Positions 9,196 to 17,491 of a DNA stretch of 64,000 nt are shown in pieces (position 1 is the stretch's first letter; the number at the start of each line of letters is the position of its first letter). The notes beneath the pieces were generated by a model, which made no database searches, was not told the DNA's origin, and saw only the letters and a list, made by a program, of their open reading frames with translations. This DNA comes from JADZFO01 sp964512635. Its GTDB lineage: Bacteria > 4484-113 > JAFGCY01. The translations under genes were made by a program, and so were the position numbers. The stretch spans positions 62,001-126,000 of the forward strand of contig CAZEJB010000001.1 in NCBI GenBank assembly GCA_964512635.1, read 5' to 3'.

Positions 9196-10638
9196 TTATT
9201 CGCCCTGTCCAAGGCTGAAAGCTTTTTCGCCGTCAAAGGTCTGCAGGGCTTCCATGTGGTTGAAATACAAGCCGGCATTGATTGCGCGCTGCATAAGGTT
9301 CACGATCTCCTGCTGCGTGATCGGGTTATCGGCATAGTAGCGGCAGCGCCAGTGATCGACGGTGCCCGTGGCTGCGTTGCCTTCCGGCCAGACCTTGACG
9401 CCGCGGTTGCTGAGCATCCGCACATGCAGCCCTTCGCCGTCGAGCTGCTGCATGATGGCGCCCATCTCGTCAGGGGTTACGCCAGCCTTCTGTATAAACA
9501 GATCCACGCCGACGATTTCCTGCTTGACGACTGCGGTGACCTGCTCCTTGTAGTCTGCATCGACGTTGCCTGAGCCGGCCTTGTACTCGACGGCCTTCAG
9601 GGTCTGCGGGCTCTGTCCGAGGCGGGCGATGACTGCCTGGGCGAACTCGTGGGTGCCGACCTTTTCAGTGCTGTGGGCTTCGCTGTAGACATCGTAGGTG
9701 TGGACGCCGTCCTCGATCGTCCGCAGCCAGGCATTGTGGACTTTGGTCGCCACATCGTTCTGGCCGATATGCACCAGCATCAGGATCGCGCCGTGCAGCA
9801 GGCCGCTGGGGTTGGCGACGTTCTGGCCGGCGCGGCGCGGCGCGGAGCCGTGGATCGCCTCAAACATCGCCGCCTTCTCGCCGATGTTGGCGCTGCCGGC
9901 GAGACCCACGCTGCCGGCAATCTGGGCGGTTACATCCGACAGGATATCGCCATAGAGGTTGAGCGTAACGATAACGTCGAAGATCTCCGGCGTGTCGGCC
10001 AGCTTCGCCGCGCCGATGTCCACGATCCAGTGCTCGTTCTCGATGTCCGGATACAGGGGCGCGATCTCATCGAATACCTTATGGAACAGGCCGTCGGTCA
10101 TCTTCATGATGTTGTCTTTGGTGAAACAGGTAACCTTCTTGCGCCCGTTGGCCCGCGCGTATTCGAAGGCGTAGCGGACGATCTTCTCGCAGCCCGGGCG
10201 CGAGATCAGCTTCAGGCACTGCATGACCTCAACGCTCTGGCGGTGCTCAATGCCGGCATAGGTGTCCTCTTCGTTTTCGCGGACCATCACCACATCCATT
10301 CCGGGATGCTTGGTCTCGACGAAGGGGGCGTAGGCCACTGCCGGACGAACATTTGCATACAGGCCCAGGGTCTTTCGCGCGGTCACGTTCAGGCTCTTGA
10401 ATCCGCCACCCTGGGGCGTGGTGATCGGCGCCTTGAGGAACACCTTGGTGCTCAGAAGCGTGTCCCAGGATTCCGGGTCGATGCCGGCGGTAACGCCGCG
10501 CGCATAGACTTTTTCGCCGATCTCAATCTCGTGCAGCTCGAGCTGCGCGCCAGCCGCCGTTATGATGTCCAGCGTCGCGCGCATGATCTCCGGGCCGATG
10601 CCGTCGCCATACGCGACTGTGATGGGTGTCTTGCTCAT
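9196..10638 (-). CDS. icd: NADP-type isocitrate dehydrogenase, Thermus/Rickettsia-like
   Basis: 480 residues from ATG 10638, with GGAG shortly upstream; an open extension to 10779 is low-complexity and rejected. The enzyme oxidatively decarboxylates isocitrate to 2-oxoglutarate in the TCA cycle. Visible features are the N-terminal ITVAYGDGIGPEIM, the substrate motif VVMVRENEEDTYAGIEHR, the lysine/tyrosine segment VTCFTKDNIMKMTDGLF, the metal-binding region VTLNLYGDILSDVTAQIAGSVGLAGSANIG, and the nucleotide-binding IHGSAPRRAGQNVANPSG. A C-terminal extension of about 140 residues after the core (starting QTLKAVEYKAG) is typical of the long Thermus thermophilus type rather than the 416-residue E. 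coli type. Confidence 0.92.
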   Translation of the reverse strand: MSKTPITVAYGDGIGPEIMRATLDIITAAGAQLELHEIEIGEKVYARGVTAGIDPESWDTLLSTKVFLKAPITTPQGGGFKSLNVTARKTLGLYANVRPAVAYAPFVETKHPGMDVVMVRENEEDTYAGIEHRQSVEVMQCLKLISRPGCEKIVRYAFEYARANGRKKVTCFTKDNIMKMTDGLFHKVFDEIAPLYPDIENEHWIVDIGAAKLADTPEIFDVIVTLNLYGDILSDVTAQIAGSVGLAGSANIGEKAAMFEAIHGSAPRRAGQNVANPSGLLHGAILMLVHIGQNDVATKVHNAWLRTIEDGVHTYDVYSEAHSTEKVGTHEFAQAVIARLGQSPQTLKAVEYKAGSGNVDADYKEQVTAVVKQEIVGVDLFIQKAGVTPDEMGAIMQQLDGEGLHVRMLSNRGVKVWPEGNAATGTVDHWRCRYYADNPITQQEIVNLMQRAINAGLYFNHMEALQTFDGEKAFSLGQGE

Positions 10639-10759
10639 GATGGTCTCCATTGAAAGCACAACCGTCAGGTTGACTGGCCTTGCCGGCCGGGCCGGTATTG
10701 TAGGACATGCGCACCGGGCTGGGCCGCGTTGAGGATTAATCCCGCAGCGGGCTTGCAGC

Positions 10760-11446
10760 CTATACGTTAAGGCCAGCAATCAACAGCAGTCGCCTTGTCA
10801 GCTCCAGTGGCAGGCCGACCACATTGCTGTAGTCCCCCTGCATCTCGGCTACGAAGCTGTCGCCGATCTCCTGCACCGCATAGCCGCCGGCCTTGTCGTA
10901 AGGGTGCTCGCGATCGACATATCCGACTATCTCAGCCTCGCTCAGCTCGCGAAAGCGCAGGCGCGTGCTCTCGGTACCGCGCAGCAAGAGCCCGCTGCTG
11001 GCCTGCTGCAGGACTACGGCTGTATCGACCTGATGCACCCGGCCGCTAAGCCTCTGCAGCATGGCAATCGCCGCTGCTCGGTCGGCGGGTTTACCCAGGT
11101 GCTCACGCAGCAGCGGCCGGACTGGGTGGGGCTTGCCGCCTCCATAGTCCTGCACAGGCTCGCCGGCCACGTGTCCGGCTTCAAGGGTGCGGTCGATGAA
11201 TACTTCGGTGTCTGCGCTTAGAACGATTGCCTCAGGGAAGCGTGCCGCAATCAGGCGGCCCTTGGCCTCCGCGAGCTGTTCCAGCGGCAGCGCTTCGCCG
11301 GGCAGACCGCTGTAATGCTCGTAGGCCTGTTCAAGCAGCGCAGCCTCGTCGATACCGCTGGCCGCCTCAATGCGAAAGCTGAGGCCCAGCCCGGCAAGCA
11401 GTTCGCGGCGGCGCGGCGAGGCCGAGGCGAGTATGAGTTCTGTCAC
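10760..11446 (-). CDS. maf: Maf-family nucleotide pyrophosphatase with an insertion
   Basis: 228 residues. Maf proteins hydrolyse non-canonical or canonical nucleoside triphosphates to monophosphates in the cytoplasm. The N-terminal LASASPRRRELLAGLGL, the SADTEVF metal site, LSGRVHQVDTAV, YDKAGGYAVQEIGDSFV and the C-terminal GDYSNVVGLPL are all present. Between the ADTEV strand and the conserved LGKP element there are about 35 extra residues (GHVAGEPVQDYGGGKPHP...), which ordinary Maf proteins lack, so the protein is longer than the usual ~190-200. All core motifs are intact, so activity is expected. It is the first gene of the minus-strand run, divergent from pepF (89 bp apart). Confidence 0.9.
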   Translation of the reverse strand: MTELILASASPRRRELLAGLGLSFRIEAASGIDEAALLEQAYEHYSGLPGEALPLEQLAEAKGRLIAARFPEAIVLSADTEVFIDRTLEAGHVAGEPVQDYGGGKPHPVRPLLREHLGKPADRAAAIAMLQRLSGRVHQVDTAVVLQQASSGLLLRGTESTRLRFRELSEAEIVGYVDREHPYDKAGGYAVQEIGDSFVAEMQGDYSNVVGLPLELTRRLLLIAGLNV

Positions 11447-11535
11447 AGTCTCATTGAATCACGCGGCAGGAAGGCTGACGGCAAAAGTCATTGTGTATTA
11501 TCTTTAACTTCATAACCTGACCAAGGGGCATTCTG

Positions 11536-13362
11536 ATGAGCAGCGCAGCATCCATGGCCTCCCAGGGCGTTACCTGGGACCTGAGCAGCTATTTCCCAAG
11601 CTTTGACGGACCGGAAATCCAGGCTTTCAAAAAGCAGCTCGAAGACGACATCCATGCACTGCAGGCCCGGGCCTCCGCGCTCGACACCCTGAACGCCGAG
11701 AACCTCGCTGATTGGGGGGCTGTGTTTGGCGCCATAGAGGACCTCGTCGTCCGCCGCGGGCACCTTGGCAGCTATCTCAACAACCTTAGCTCTGCGGACA
11801 CCAGCAACGAGGAGTACCCCCAGGCCCTGGCCGCGCTGGCCGTGCTTGGCGCTGCTTCGGCGAAGATCGATGTTGAGTTCCAGCGCGGGCTGAAGGACTG
11901 CACCGACGCCGACTTTGAGGCCTTCCTGGCGACAGATGCGGCCAGGGGAGCTGAGTACCTCCTGCGGCGCCAGCGCTTCCTGGCCCGCCACAGCATGAGC
12001 CCGGCGGAAGAGAAGCTGAACGCCGACCTGGCTGTGGATGGCATCCATGCCTGGGGACGGCTGTACGACAAGATCACCGGCAAGCTGAGCTTCAAGATGG
12101 CCTGGCCGGACGGCAAGGTGGAGAGCCTGCCGATCAGCCGCTGGCGCGCGCTGATGGCCGATACCGACTATGAAGTTGGAAGGGCGGCCTTCGAGGGCGG
12201 CAACGCTACCTGGGAGAGTGTGGCCGACACCTGCGCCGCCGCGCTCAACGGCATCGCCGGCTGGCGCCTGACCCTTAACAAGCGCCGTGGCTTCAAGCAC
12301 TTCCTCGATATCGCGCTGTTTAACAATGGCATCAGCGCCGAGTCGGTCGATGCGATGTATAAGGCGATTTACGACAACATTGATGTGCCCCGCGAGTACT
12401 ACCTTGCCAAGGCGCGCTTCAGCGGTCGCAAGGCGGTCTGGTTTTTTGAACGCGAGGCTCAGCTGGCGCTGGAAGACAGCCGCAGCTATAGCTGGCAGGA
12501 AGGCAGCGACATGGTCGCCGGCGCCTTCGGCGCGGCCTATCCCGGACTGGCTGAGTACTATCAGGACTTCCTGGACAAGCGCTGGATGGAAAGCGAGAGC
12601 CGGGGCGGCAAACGCCCCGGTGCCTACTGCACCGGCTCATCACTGACCCGCGAGCAGCGCGTCTACATGACCTTCAACGGCACGCTGGGCGATGTCGGAA
12701 CGCTGGCGCATGAGATGGGCCATGCCTGGCACAGCCACATCCTTAAGGAAATGCGCCCGGTCGCCCGGATGTACCCCAGCACGCTGGCCGAAACCGCGAG
12801 CATCTTCGCCGAGCACATTCTGGCCCAGGGTATCGAAGGCAACAGCGAAATCCCTTCCAGCCAGAAGCTGATGATGCTGGACGAGTCGCTCTCCGGCGCT
12901 GCGATCATCATTCTGGATATCGCGGTGCGCTATGAGTTTGAGCGCGCCTTCCATGAGGAGCGGATGAAGGGTGAGGTCTCGGTCAGCCGCCTCAAGGAGC
13001 TGATGGTCGAGACCCAGCAGCGCATCTGGGGTGACGCCCTGGAGCCGGGCGGCGAAGATCCGCTCTTCTGGGCCTCCAAGCTGCACTTCTACATCAGCGG
13101 CGCGACCTTCTACAACTTCCCCTACACCGTCGGCTGGATGCTGGCGCGCACCCTGGCCAACAAGCTGCGGGCGGAGGGGGCGAGCTTCCTGCCGAAGTAT
13201 GAAGACTTCCTGCGCCTGACCGGCAGCGCGACGGTGGAAGAGGTAGTGATGCGCAGCCTCGGCGAAGACTGCACGAAGCCGGAGTTCTGGGCCGGGGCGA
13301 TCCAGAGCCTGAAGCCGCAGATCGAGCAGTACAAGCAGGAACTGGGCGGGCTGAAGAAGTAG
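11536..13362 (+). CDS. pepF: Oligoendopeptidase F family M3B metallopeptidase
   Basis: 608 residues with no signal peptide, so it is a cytoplasmic peptidase cleaving short oligopeptides. The zinc motif HEMGHAWH begins at H393, and the downstream ETASIFAE supplies the third zinc ligand Glu, as in the M3 family. The N-terminal helical M3_N-like region (residues ~70-190) and C-terminal KLHFYISGATFYNFPYTVG segment, which carries the substrate-binding His/Tyr, are present. Length is normal for PepF (about 600). The ATG at 11536 is preceded by AAGGGG with 7 bp spacing. It is followed by a strong rho-independent terminator at 13411-13436, so it is probably a single-gene transcript. Confidence 0.93.
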   Translation: MSSAASMASQGVTWDLSSYFPSFDGPEIQAFKKQLEDDIHALQARASALDTLNAENLADWGAVFGAIEDLVVRRGHLGSYLNNLSSADTSNEEYPQALAALAVLGAASAKIDVEFQRGLKDCTDADFEAFLATDAARGAEYLLRRQRFLARHSMSPAEEKLNADLAVDGIHAWGRLYDKITGKLSFKMAWPDGKVESLPISRWRALMADTDYEVGRAAFEGGNATWESVADTCAAALNGIAGWRLTLNKRRGFKHFLDIALFNNGISAESVDAMYKAIYDNIDVPREYYLAKARFSGRKAVWFFEREAQLALEDSRSYSWQEGSDMVAGAFGAAYPGLAEYYQDFLDKRWMESESRGGKRPGAYCTGSSLTREQRVYMTFNGTLGDVGTLAHEMGHAWHSHILKEMRPVARMYPSTLAETASIFAEHILAQGIEGNSEIPSSQKLMMLDESLSGAAIIILDIAVRYEFERAFHEERMKGEVSVSRLKELMVETQQRIWGDALEPGGEDPLFWASKLHFYISGATFYNFPYTVGWMLARTLANKLRAEGASFLPKYEDFLRLTGSATVEEVVMRSLGEDCTKPEFWAGAIQSLKPQIEQYKQELGGLKK

Positions 13363-13410
13363 GGGCAGGCTCAGTTCGCTGAGCGCGTGAATCACAAGCA
13401 ACCGAAATGG

Positions 13411-13436
13411 GGGGCGGCAGCAGTGCCGCCCCTTTT
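13411..13436 (+). terminator. Rho-independent terminator after pepF
   Basis: GGGGCGGC (13411-13418), a 6-nt loop, then GCCGCCCC (13425-13432) and TTTT. The 8-bp perfect GC stem plus T-run lies about 50 bp after the pepF stop. Confidence 0.85.
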
Positions 13437-13492
13437 GCTGTTGACGACCTGTAACTTTGATGGAGAGTCTTTACTCCTGCTAACCTTGAGCC

Positions 13493-14833
13493 TTGGAATC
13501 CAGTCCCACGCAGCGGGATCAATCGGGGCAGGCAGCAGCGCAGCAGAAAAGCGCGCAAACTGGCACTGTCCCACTGCTGGCCTGGGTCAGTGAAGATGCG
13601 CGGGCAGAAACTGCCCTGCTGCTGGTGCTGATCGGGCTGATGCTGGGCAAAGTGCTCAGTTCGTCTCTTTGGCAGACCCGCAGTGACCTGGTCAACGTGC
13701 CGCTGCCTGGCCTTGAATGGCTAACTCCGCTCAGTGGAATGCTCTCAGTCGCCCTGCCCATGGTCGCCTTCGCGCTGGCCGCTGGGCTGGGCCCGCGCCG
13801 CCTCACCGGCCCAATCTTTCTGCTGGTCATCGCGCTGCTCTGCGCCGGGGACATCCTGCGCTGCCAGCCCTGGGTCTATGGCTATACCGCCATGGCTGCG
13901 ATGCTCTTCCTCTACTGCCGCCAGTCCGGCCAGCAGGCCGGCACTGATGTCCTGCACCGTGAAGGGCAGCGCTGCGCCCTGCATGGCGCGCGACTGATCA
14001 TCATCGGGACCTACTTCTATAGCGGCCTGCAGAAGTTCACGCCTGAGTTTGGCCCCGACGTGCTGGCCTGGATGCTGCAGCCGCTGGACAAGCTGCACGG
14101 CGGTCTGGCTGCCGGACTGACCGGCCCGCTGACCATCGCGGTTCCGATCATGGAAATGCTGCTTGGCGTGCTCCTGTGTATTCCCGGCCTGCGCTGGGCC
14201 GGGATCATCGGCGGCATTGCCATGCACCTTTCAATCCTTGGCCTGCTGGGGCCACTGGGGCACAACTGGAACACGGTGGTCTGGCCCTGGAATGTGGTGA
14301 TGATCCTGCTTTTGCTGGTGCTCTTCGGCGGCCCGGCGCGCTGGAGCACCCGCGAGCTCTTGCTGCCACGGCTGCGCCTGCAGAGCTGGCCGCAGCTGCT
14401 GAGCCTGCTGCTGTTCATCATGTTGCCACTGCTGAGCCTGTGGAACCTCTGGCCGGCCTACTTCAGCTCCGCGCTGTACTGCGGCAACATCGACAAGGGC
14501 TATGTCTACATGGACAGGGTGGCACGGGATGCCCTGCCGGATGAGGTGCAGGCGCAGCTAAAGCAGATCGACTTCAACGATTATGAGCTGGATATCTACA
14601 GCTGGTGTTTCAAGCGCCTGAACACCCCACCCTTCCCCGAGCCGGCGACCTACCTTGGCATCGCCCGCGGCATCAAGGCGCAGACGGGCGGCAAGGGCAG
14701 CGTGGAGTTCACACTTGTCCGCCGCCGTGTGATCGGCGCGCGGGAGCATGAGGTGATCCGGTATTCGGACAAGCTGCTTGAAAGAAAACAAATTCTCAAC
14801 ACAGAGAACACTGAGAACACCGAGCAAGACTAA
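13493..14833 (+). CDS. Multi-pass membrane protein, DoxX/HTTM-like
   Basis: 446 residues from a TTG start (no clear ribosome site; the start is uncertain). Eight or nine hydrophobic helices cover residues ~35-310 (for example LLLVLIGLMLGKVL, LTIAVPIMEMLLGVLLCIPGL, WNVVMILLLLVLFGG). The segment IIIGTYFYSGLQKFTPEFG resembles the conserved region of DoxX and HTTM (vitamin-K carboxylase-like) membrane proteins. A soluble C-terminal domain of ~130 residues follows. The last 11 residues (NTENTENTEQD) are encoded by the left inverted repeat of the GxxExxY cassette, so the original C-terminus was probably replaced when that unit arrived. Function unknown. Confidence 0.7.
   Translation: MESSPTQRDQSGQAAAQQKSAQTGTVPLLAWVSEDARAETALLLVLIGLMLGKVLSSSLWQTRSDLVNVPLPGLEWLTPLSGMLSVALPMVAFALAAGLGPRRLTGPIFLLVIALLCAGDILRCQPWVYGYTAMAAMLFLYCRQSGQQAGTDVLHREGQRCALHGARLIIIGTYFYSGLQKFTPEFGPDVLAWMLQPLDKLHGGLAAGLTGPLTIAVPIMEMLLGVLLCIPGLRWAGIIGGIAMHLSILGLLGPLGHNWNTVVWPWNVVMILLLLVLFGGPARWSTRELLLPRLRLQSWPQLLSLLLFIMLPLLSLWNLWPAYFSSALYCGNIDKGYVYMDRVARDALPDEVQAQLKQIDFNDYELDIYSWCFKRLNTPPFPEPATYLGIARGIKAQTGGKGSVEFTLVRRRVIGAREHEVIRYSDKLLERKQILNTENTENTEQD
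14797..14824. repeat. Left 28-bp inverted repeat of GxxExxY cassette
   Basis: 28 bp made of 9-nt units of the type AACACNGAG. It matches the reverse complement of 15244-15271 at 26 of 28 positions. It lies inside the 3' end of the membrane-protein gene, where it encodes Asn-Thr-Glu repeats. Confidence 0.85.
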
Positions 14834-15219
14834 AGAACTAACCTGGTGATGCCGTTGACAAGCTTGTAGGCCGCGAAATTGATAAGCAATCCGGTCTTGT
14901 ATCCGCCCATTCGCAGATAGGAGAGCAGCTGCTGTTTATGGACAGGCAGGACTTTGTCGATTGCTTTGAGTTCCAGCACTAACCGTCCTTCCACAACAAT
15001 GTCCAGTCGATAACCGCAATCCAGACGGATACCCTTGTAGTTCAGTGGCAGAGGAACCTCGCGTTGAAACGCCAATTGACGGAGATATAGTTCGTGGCAA
15101 AGACACTGGCTATAGGCGTTTTCCAGCATTCCAAGGCCGATTGTGCGGTGAACCTCGATGGCAGCACCAATAACTGCCTCAGTAAGTGTATCCCTAACAA
15201 CCGCGTCGTTTGCATCCAT
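14830..15219 (-). CDS. GxxExxY family protein, nuclease-like
   Basis: 129 residues, a standard length for the GxxExxY family. The name-giving motif is G30-M-L-E33-N-A-Y36 within VHRTIGLGMLENAYSQ. A PD-(D/E)xK-like core is visible: Y70-RLDIVV (D73), then L-E83-L-K85-A, followed by QQLLSYLRM and KTGLLINFAAYKLVNGI. The family is widespread as single genes in intergenic positions. A nuclease fold has been suggested, but the role is unproven. Here the gene sits alone between two nearly identical inverted repeats and is convergent with the membrane protein on its left, which is consistent with a small mobile or recombining cassette. Confidence 0.9.
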   Translation of the reverse strand: MDANDAVVRDTLTEAVIGAAIEVHRTIGLGMLENAYSQCLCHELYLRQLAFQREVPLPLNYKGIRLDCGYRLDIVVEGRLVLELKAIDKVLPVHKQQLLSYLRMGGYKTGLLINFAAYKLVNGITRLVL

Positions 15220-15243
15220 TTCAGTTTCCTTACGCTTGCCTCA

Positions 15244-15271
15244 CTCTGTGTTCTCTGTGTTCTCTGTGTTG
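15244..15271. repeat. Right 28-bp inverted repeat of GxxExxY cassette
   Basis: Three perfect tandem copies of the 9-mer CTCTGTGTT plus G. The reverse complement matches 14797-14824 at 26 of 28 positions. It begins 25 bp upstream of the GxxExxY start and ends 5 bp from the stop codon of the sugar transferase. Confidence 0.85.
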
Positions 15272-15275
15272 AAAA

Positions 15276-16604
15276 TCAGTATGCCCCCTTGCGGCTTAGC
15301 ACCGCCGGAATGGTCCTAAGCAGGATCAGCACGTCGAGGCCCAGGCTCCAGTTGTTGATGTAGTAGAGGTCGAAGTCAATGCGCTCCTGATAGCTCGTAT
15401 CGCTTCGGCCGGAGACCTGCCACAAGCCCGACAGCCCCGGCGGCACTGTGTTCAGCAGACCGCCCCAGATGCCGTACTTCTCCAGCTCGGCCTCCACGAT
15501 CGGCCGCGGGCCGACGAGGCTCAGCTCGCCACGCAGGATGTTGAGGAACTGCGGCAGCTCGTCGAGGCTCATGCGCCGCATAAACTTGCCAAAGGGCGTG
15601 ATGCGCGGGTCGTTCTTCAGCTTGTACTTGTCGTCAAAGCCGCTCATGTCCTCAACCTTGATCAGGTGCGCGTCCTTGACCATGCTCCGGAACTTGTAGA
15701 GCCCAAAGGGCCGGCCGAAGAGACCGCGGCGCTTGTGCTGGAAAAACAGCGGGCCGGGCATCGTCAGCGCGATGCCGAGAATGCACAACAGCCACAGCGG
15801 CGAGGTCAACACCATGCAGAGCAGGGCGACGGGGATGTCCACGGCACGCTTGATCCGCCGCATCACGGCAAGATCCGCTGAACTCTTGAGTGAAAGGACG
15901 AGTGTCCCCTCTATGTTCTCTGCTCTAAGTCCAGAGTTGCTGGCAATCTCTGTATTGGGTAGCACATGAAGCTCAGCCAGCATTTGCCCGCCATGCAACT
16001 CTTCCAATCGTGTTACTACCCGACCAGCCTGCACAGCATCACAAAAGACCGCATCGGCTCTGCTGAGCCAGTCATCAGTCAGCGCTTCTTGTAGCTCAGC
16101 CTGCGCCAGGAACTTGTAGCGGCTACGTCCCGAATCGAACTGGCGGGCCAGATATTCGACAATTGGCCCCGAGCCAACCAGAACAGCACGTAGCCGGCCG
16201 ACCCGGGCGCGGCTGAAGACCCAGCGATATACGGCAAGATAGACCCAGCTGAAGGCCACCGCCAGCAACAGGGCCAGTCGGCTGTCGGGCAGGCCGCGCA
16301 GGCTGAAGGTCAGCACAATGGTGGCCACGAAGCCCTGGGCAACCGAGCTCGTCACTGCGCCTAGCTCGGCGGCAAAGCTCTGTTTTAGGCGCGTGTAGTA
16401 GGTTCCGTGCAGGGCCAGGATCAGTAACCACAGCGCTGTGCTGATGCCGGCCAGCAGCCACCACTGCGCCGGGCTGATCTGCCCCAGCGGCGCCGCGATC
16501 AGCCCGCTGCTGAAGCGCAGCAGATACGCCAGCCAGAAGCCGAGCAGGATCGCGGCGCAGTCGGCCAGCAAATGCAGGAATGAGGGCCCGCGGGGCATGG
16601 TCAT
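15276..16604 (-). CDS. Polyprenyl-phosphate sugar phosphotransferase (exopolysaccharide initiator)
   Basis: 442 residues, similar in layout to WbaP/WcaJ/PssY initiating transferases. They move a sugar-1-phosphate from a nucleotide sugar to undecaprenyl phosphate at the inner membrane, beginning exopolysaccharide or O-antigen synthesis. About four N-terminal hydrophobic helices (residues ~10-140) are followed by a weak central domain. The C-terminal bacterial transferase domain (~250-442) contains KRAVDIPVALL, a further membrane hairpin, KFRSMVKDA, LDELPQFLNILRGELSLVGPRP and PGLSGLWQVSGRS. ATG 16604 is used; a second ATG two codons later is possible. No other polysaccharide genes are next to it. 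Confidence 0.9.
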   Translation of the reverse strand: MTMPRGPSFLHLLADCAAILLGFWLAYLLRFSSGLIAAPLGQISPAQWWLLAGISTALWLLILALHGTYYTRLKQSFAAELGAVTSSVAQGFVATIVLTFSLRGLPDSRLALLLAVAFSWVYLAVYRWVFSRARVGRLRAVLVGSGPIVEYLARQFDSGRSRYKFLAQAELQEALTDDWLSRADAVFCDAVQAGRVVTRLEELHGGQMLAELHVLPNTEIASNSGLRAENIEGTLVLSLKSSADLAVMRRIKRAVDIPVALLCMVLTSPLWLLCILGIALTMPGPLFFQHKRRGLFGRPFGLYKFRSMVKDAHLIKVEDMSGFDDKYKLKNDPRITPFGKFMRRMSLDELPQFLNILRGELSLVGPRPIVEAELEKYGIWGGLLNTVPPGLSGLWQVSGRSDTSYQERIDFDLYYINNWSLGLDVLILLRTIPAVLSRKGAY

Positions 16605-16638
16605 ATTCTAGTCGGCCCTGCAGAGCTTTCGGAGCAGC

Positions 16639-17148
16639 GTGCTAGCATCAGCCGTGAGGGCATTTCAGCTTTTGGTGGTTCTTCCGTTTCTCGCCGGTCT
16701 GGGTGCCTGCGCGTCACGCGACCCCGGACGGTTGAGCGCTGATTGCACGCCGCAGTACCTGCGGCTCACCGCCAGGACAGGCAGTTCTGGTCCGCAGCAG
16801 TTTGCAGCCGTTTACTTTCTAAAGGGCGGACCGGGCTCCGACAATGCGCTCCCGGTACCAAACTCCGACTTCAGCGAGGATTCCCTTTCGGTCTTTTCCA
16901 TTCTTGATATCTATAACCTGAGGCTTGAGTCTGGCGATCACCGCCAGATTGAAGCAGGAATCAAGACGAGTCAGCCGCAGCTTCAGGTTGACCAGCACGT
17001 GTATGTCTTGTTCGTTGGCGCAGGTTCGCCTGAAACGGTCTGGGACAGCGTGGAAGTTACAGACCTCTTGCAGCCCAGTGAGCTGCCACGACAAAGCGAA
17101 CGCAAGAGCAGCGCGCGCCGAGACTTTGTTGTCATGCACTTCTATTGA
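16639..17148 (+). CDS. Predicted lipoprotein, unknown function
   Basis: 169 residues from GTG 16639, with GGAG close upstream; GTG 16654 is an alternative. The signal ends in the lipobox LGAC (LLVVLPFLAGLGAC). The mature part is a likely all-beta domain of about 140 residues (FAAVYFLKGGPGSDN, VYVLFVGAGSPETVWDSVEV) without a family I recognise. It could be a type VI secretion SciN/TssJ-like or other small beta-sandwich lipoprotein; TssJ lipoproteins have a similar size and fold, but no other T6SS gene is nearby. It diverges from the sugar transferase with only 34 bp between the starts. Confidence 0.6.
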   Translation: MLASAVRAFQLLVVLPFLAGLGACASRDPGRLSADCTPQYLRLTARTGSSGPQQFAAVYFLKGGPGSDNALPVPNSDFSEDSLSVFSILDIYNLRLESGDHRQIEAGIKTSQPQLQVDQHVYVLFVGAGSPETVWDSVEVTDLLQPSELPRQSERKSSARRDFVVMHFY

Positions 17149-17491
17149 AATCTGCTGGCAGAAGTGTGAGTGCTAAGAAAGGCCAACAGACTAGAATCGA
17201 AAGTGATGCTTCAAGTCACACATCTGCGAGCAGTTGGCGCGCGGGATGCTGTCTGGCCGATCTTGCTCCAGATAGTCGCTTTCAGTTTTAATGGCTATGC
17301 CCCTGCGCCCCAGAGCTTCTATGCCTGGTTCATTGTCGAACAACCACCACGCGCTGTTTTGCAGCTTCAGGCGGGGATGGAATTTGGCCCCGACGCACTC
17401 CGCGCTGCAACATCCTGAAATCGCAGCGCTATGACAAGGGATCTGACAACTAACTGACCCTCTGGAGTCGATGCTGAAGTAAAATTCTGCC
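17149..17491. other. Gene-poor gap with weak coding remnant on minus strand
   Basis: This 343-bp stretch has no confident gene. On the minus strand, the part from about 17460 to 17191 is open with a GC-rich third position and reads like protein (SAWWLFDNEP, ALGRRGIAIK, then a stop). It has no credible start outside the oxidase gene and no recognised family, so it may be a decayed gene fragment. A plus-strand frame (17170-17418) also exists but lacks a ribosome site. No promoter or RNA was recognised. Confidence 0.3.

Noticed and set aside
10639..10779. 47 extra N-terminal codons on isocitrate dehydrogenase overlapping maf
   Set aside because: The family starts at MSKTPITVAYGDGIG; the extension is Arg/Pro-rich and lacks a ribosome site.
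15244..15271. Possible CRISPR array
   Set aside because: Three tandem 9-mers without spacers; they form one arm of an inverted repeat, not a CRISPR.
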